DNA of 64,000 nt, from NCBI GenBank assembly GCA_030549335.1, contig CM060191.1, forward strand, positions 2,857,001 to 2,921,000, given 5' to 3'. The notes below the pieces were generated by a model. The model ran no database searches, was not told the DNA's origin, and worked only from the letters and a program-made list of their open reading frames with translations. The translations under genes and the position numbers were made by a program. How positions within the stretch are numbered: the first letter of the stretch is position 1; the number at the start of each line of letters is the position of its first letter. Below, piece after piece: positions 63,711-64,000 of the stretch. This DNA comes from Pontederia crassipes. Taxonomy: Eukaryota > Streptophyta > Magnoliopsida > Commelinales > Pontederiaceae.

Positions 63711-64000
63711 TTAAGAATAAAATTGAATCATACATGTTGCAAGACAAATTGCTGAAATTCATTAGAGAAAATTCATTTGATCTGCACATCTCATTGAACA
63801 CTGCGTCCAAGTGCCAAGGCATGCCACTCACATTGCGTGTAATTCATGCATCAAGTGCAAAACAAATAGATGTTCAAAGCCCTTTCTGTGATAGGTTTAG
63901 ATCATAATCTCCTGTCATGCCACTTGGAATCACCGAATTCAGGAAATTATTGTCTTTCTAGGATGGTTACCATTCAGGCAACAATCTTAGTGCTAGTCTT
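63711..64000. other. Right edge of window, no exon recognised
   Basis: Continues the presumed TIM50 intron. Nothing else is seen. Confidence 0.35.

Overview
The window is nuclear DNA of a flowering plant. It holds spliced genes with GT-AG introns, nuclear genes for plastid and mitochondrial proteins, GC-rich first exons in very AT-rich intergenic DNA, and many LINE, MULE and hAT remnants. The GC-rich 5' exons and the rice-like ADA2 and TIM50 proteins suggest a monocot, possibly a non-grass commelinid. That is an inference and I cannot name the genus.

Layout. 1-2.3 kb: minus-strand L1-type LINE with a broken ORF1 and an internally deleted ORF2. 3-3.8 kb: decayed Ty1-copia gag. 5.5-6.6 kb: MULE-like element with long terminal inverted repeats (TIRs) carrying a DUF3511 gene fragment. 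6.9-8.6 kb: small plastid-targeted DnaJ-type zinc-finger protein (+). 10-13.3 kb: plant coiled-coil protein of unknown function (+). 14.1-21.4 kb: plastid ribosomal protein S10 (-), with a 6.7-kb intron holding an intact RTE-clade LINE, a second inverted LINE copy, and a nested chimeric insertion inside that copy. 24.75-33.9 kb: complete 13-exon ADA2 coactivator gene (+). 35.5-36 kb: second GGGTTA-type MITE. 36.6-46.6 kb: STERILE APETALA-type F-box gene (-) with an 8.5-kb intron. 48 kb: 236-bp-period tandem duplication. 50-51.5 kb: hAT-like composite. 52.8-54.8 kb: partial duplicate of the SAP promoter and exon 1, now a pseudogene and interrupted by a hAT MITE. 55.4-56.8 kb: decayed LINE 3' end. 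59.6-64 kb: 3' part of TIM50 (-), continuing past the right edge.

The genes are unrelated housekeeping or developmental genes, not a pathway. They serve chromatin acetylation (ADA2), plastid translation (RPS10), plastid chaperone-type functions, mitochondrial protein import (TIM50) and organ growth or flower development (SAP).

The most unusual signal is one RTE-clade retrotransposon family with 13 insertions, all in introns or just 3' of genes. Most short copies join the first ~115 nt of the LINE to its last 30-100 nt. The 5' breakpoint is nearly constant and the 3' breakpoint varies from copy to copy. One short copy carries a transduced piece of a CCR4-type deadenylase gene with a template-switch scar at its 5' end.
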